Below, one piece after another: positions 63,300 to 64,000 of a stretch of 64,000 bases of DNA; positions within the stretch are counted from its first letter, which is position 1; every line of letters starts with the position of its first letter. Source of the stretch: Duffyella gerundensis (GTDB lineage Bacteria > Pseudomonadota > Gammaproteobacteria > Enterobacterales > Enterobacteriaceae); the NCBI RefSeq assembly GCF_001517405.1, contig NZ_LN907827.1, forward strand, positions 2,362,587-2,426,586, in the 5' to 3' direction. The translations under genes were made by a program, and so were the position numbers. The notes below the pieces were generated by a model. That model saw only the letters and a program-made list of their open reading frames with translations, was not told the origin of the DNA and did not search any database.

Positions 63300-64000
63300 T
63301 CAGAAAAGATATTTAAAGCGTACGCGCGCACCATAGCGGTCATCGGTATTACCCGTTTTAACGGTCGGCGATTCAAGCCAGGAGGCATAAGCGCCCAGGT
63401 AAATATTGAAGTTAGGCATATCCATGATATCGGGCAGATGCCATGAAGCATGGAGAGTATGAATGTCATACTTACCCGGTGCCAGAATCGCGCAGTCGCT
63501 ATCGCAGTCACTGGCCATTCCGGCCATATTGAATTTGTCGATATTGTTGTGCGCATAGATGTAGCCCAACTCCACGCGGTGCCATAAGGCATTGATGCCT
63601 GCGCTGAAATCTTTTTCAGCAGCAGCGTCGAGATAAGCCGTACTCAGGTTCACGACCGCACCGTTTTCTGCATCCGTTTTAAGCGTGTTCCAGCTCGTCG
63701 TTATGCCGTAACCGGTCCGGCTCGACTGGTCCACCCAGGTCCCCTGCGTATTCTGATACCCATAGGCATTATTCACCAGATTGCTTTCGACAGCGGCGGC
63801 CACCGACCACTCGCCAGATTGCCAGGCCACAACCGGGCGGGCATACACCACATTTTTACGGTTGTCTAACGCATTGCCGTGATAGTTATTGTCGACAAAT
63901 AGCGAGCTGCCATCTTCTATCAGCGTGTTGAGTTCGAAATACCAGTTATCAAGGGTCTTACTGAGCAGGAAATTGCCACCGCTGCTGCTGCGTCCGCGGC
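63300..64000 (-). CDS. Outer-membrane beta-barrel protein, N-terminus outside the window
   Basis: The minus-strand frame is open from the right window edge to TGA at 63300, giving at least 232 residues. Alternating strands with aromatic belts (NWYFELNTLI, VELGYIYAHNNI, HASWHLPDIMD, NIYLGAYASWLE) and a C-terminal RVRFKYLF with terminal Phe show an outer-membrane barrel of at least ten strands. Cysteines in SDCDSDCAIL may form a loop disulfide. It may be a porin for oligosaccharides (KdgM-like end) but the family is not certain. Confidence 0.7.
   Translation of the reverse strand, partial: RGRSSSGGNFLLSKTLDNWYFELNTLIEDGSSLFVDNNYHGNALDNRKNVVYARPVVAWQSGEWSVAAAVESNLVNNAYGYQNTQGTWVDQSSRTGYGITTSWNTLKTDAENGAVVNLSTAYLDAAAEKDFSAGINALWHRVELGYIYAHNNIDKFNMAGMASDCDSDCAILAPGKYDIHTLHASWHLPDIMDMPNFNIYLGAYASWLESPTVKTGNTDDRYGARVRFKYLF

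Overview
The window looks like a chromosomal segment of a member of the Enterobacterales, most likely Erwiniaceae (Pantoea, Erwinia or a relative). This rests on recalled gene order and protein resemblance, not on a search. Its backbone follows the order known around E. coli min 43-44: rcsA, dsrB, yodD, mpgP, yodC, yedI, vsr, dcm, yedJ, mtfA, tRNA-Asn, yeeO, amn, cbl, nac, tRNA-Asn. Many genes are inserted into that backbone.

1-16 kb. The capsule co-activator gene rcsA has an RcsAB box in its leader. A chemoreceptor gene, dsrB, a Pmp3-type membrane peptide and yodD follow. A minus-strand terminator without an ORF lies where E. coli carries the sRNA gene dsrA. mpgP is paired with a GT81-type synthase, which suggests glucosylglycerate synthesis. 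Next come a LexA/CI-type repressor and a holin-like gene that share TTAGTTCA boxes, then yodC and yedI. vsr and dcm are both intact but separated by an orphan phage tail-spike-like gene. ASCH, ribbon-helix-helix, YedJ and phage-type proteins complete this part.

16-29 kb. mtfA and a tRNA-Asn gene are followed by a TetR/oxidoreductase divergon, a small secreted collagen-like protein, an LLM flavoprotein, a Fur-boxed fiu-piuC iron operon, a cupin, a periplasmic beta-propeller, yeeO and amn.

29-42 kb. Two unusual intergenic regions (29.2-30.6 kb and 41.4-42.0 kb) carry a shared mosaic repeat of about 230-300 bp. Its hairpin stems vary between copies while staying paired. It is bordered by GGTCAA motifs and several simple tandem arrays. 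Between these regions are an NCS2 purine permease and a sugar ABC operon whose permease and binding-protein genes are separated by 98-bp tandem repeats. The ABC operon is flanked by a response regulator and a hybrid histidine kinase.

39-54 kb. A complete C-P lyase operon runs on the minus strand in the order phnFGHIJKLMNP-CD-[repeat]-E1E2, behind a Pho box. An FAD oxidoreductase and a GNAT acetyltransferase are transcribed divergently from it and may feed it substrates.

54-64 kb. A PoxB-like TPP enzyme is followed by cbl, then nac with a sigma-54 promoter and an NtrC site, a second sugar ABC operon, a second identical tRNA-Asn gene, maa, and an outer-membrane beta-barrel gene cut by the window end.

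No rRNA genes, CRISPR arrays, transposases or integrases were seen.
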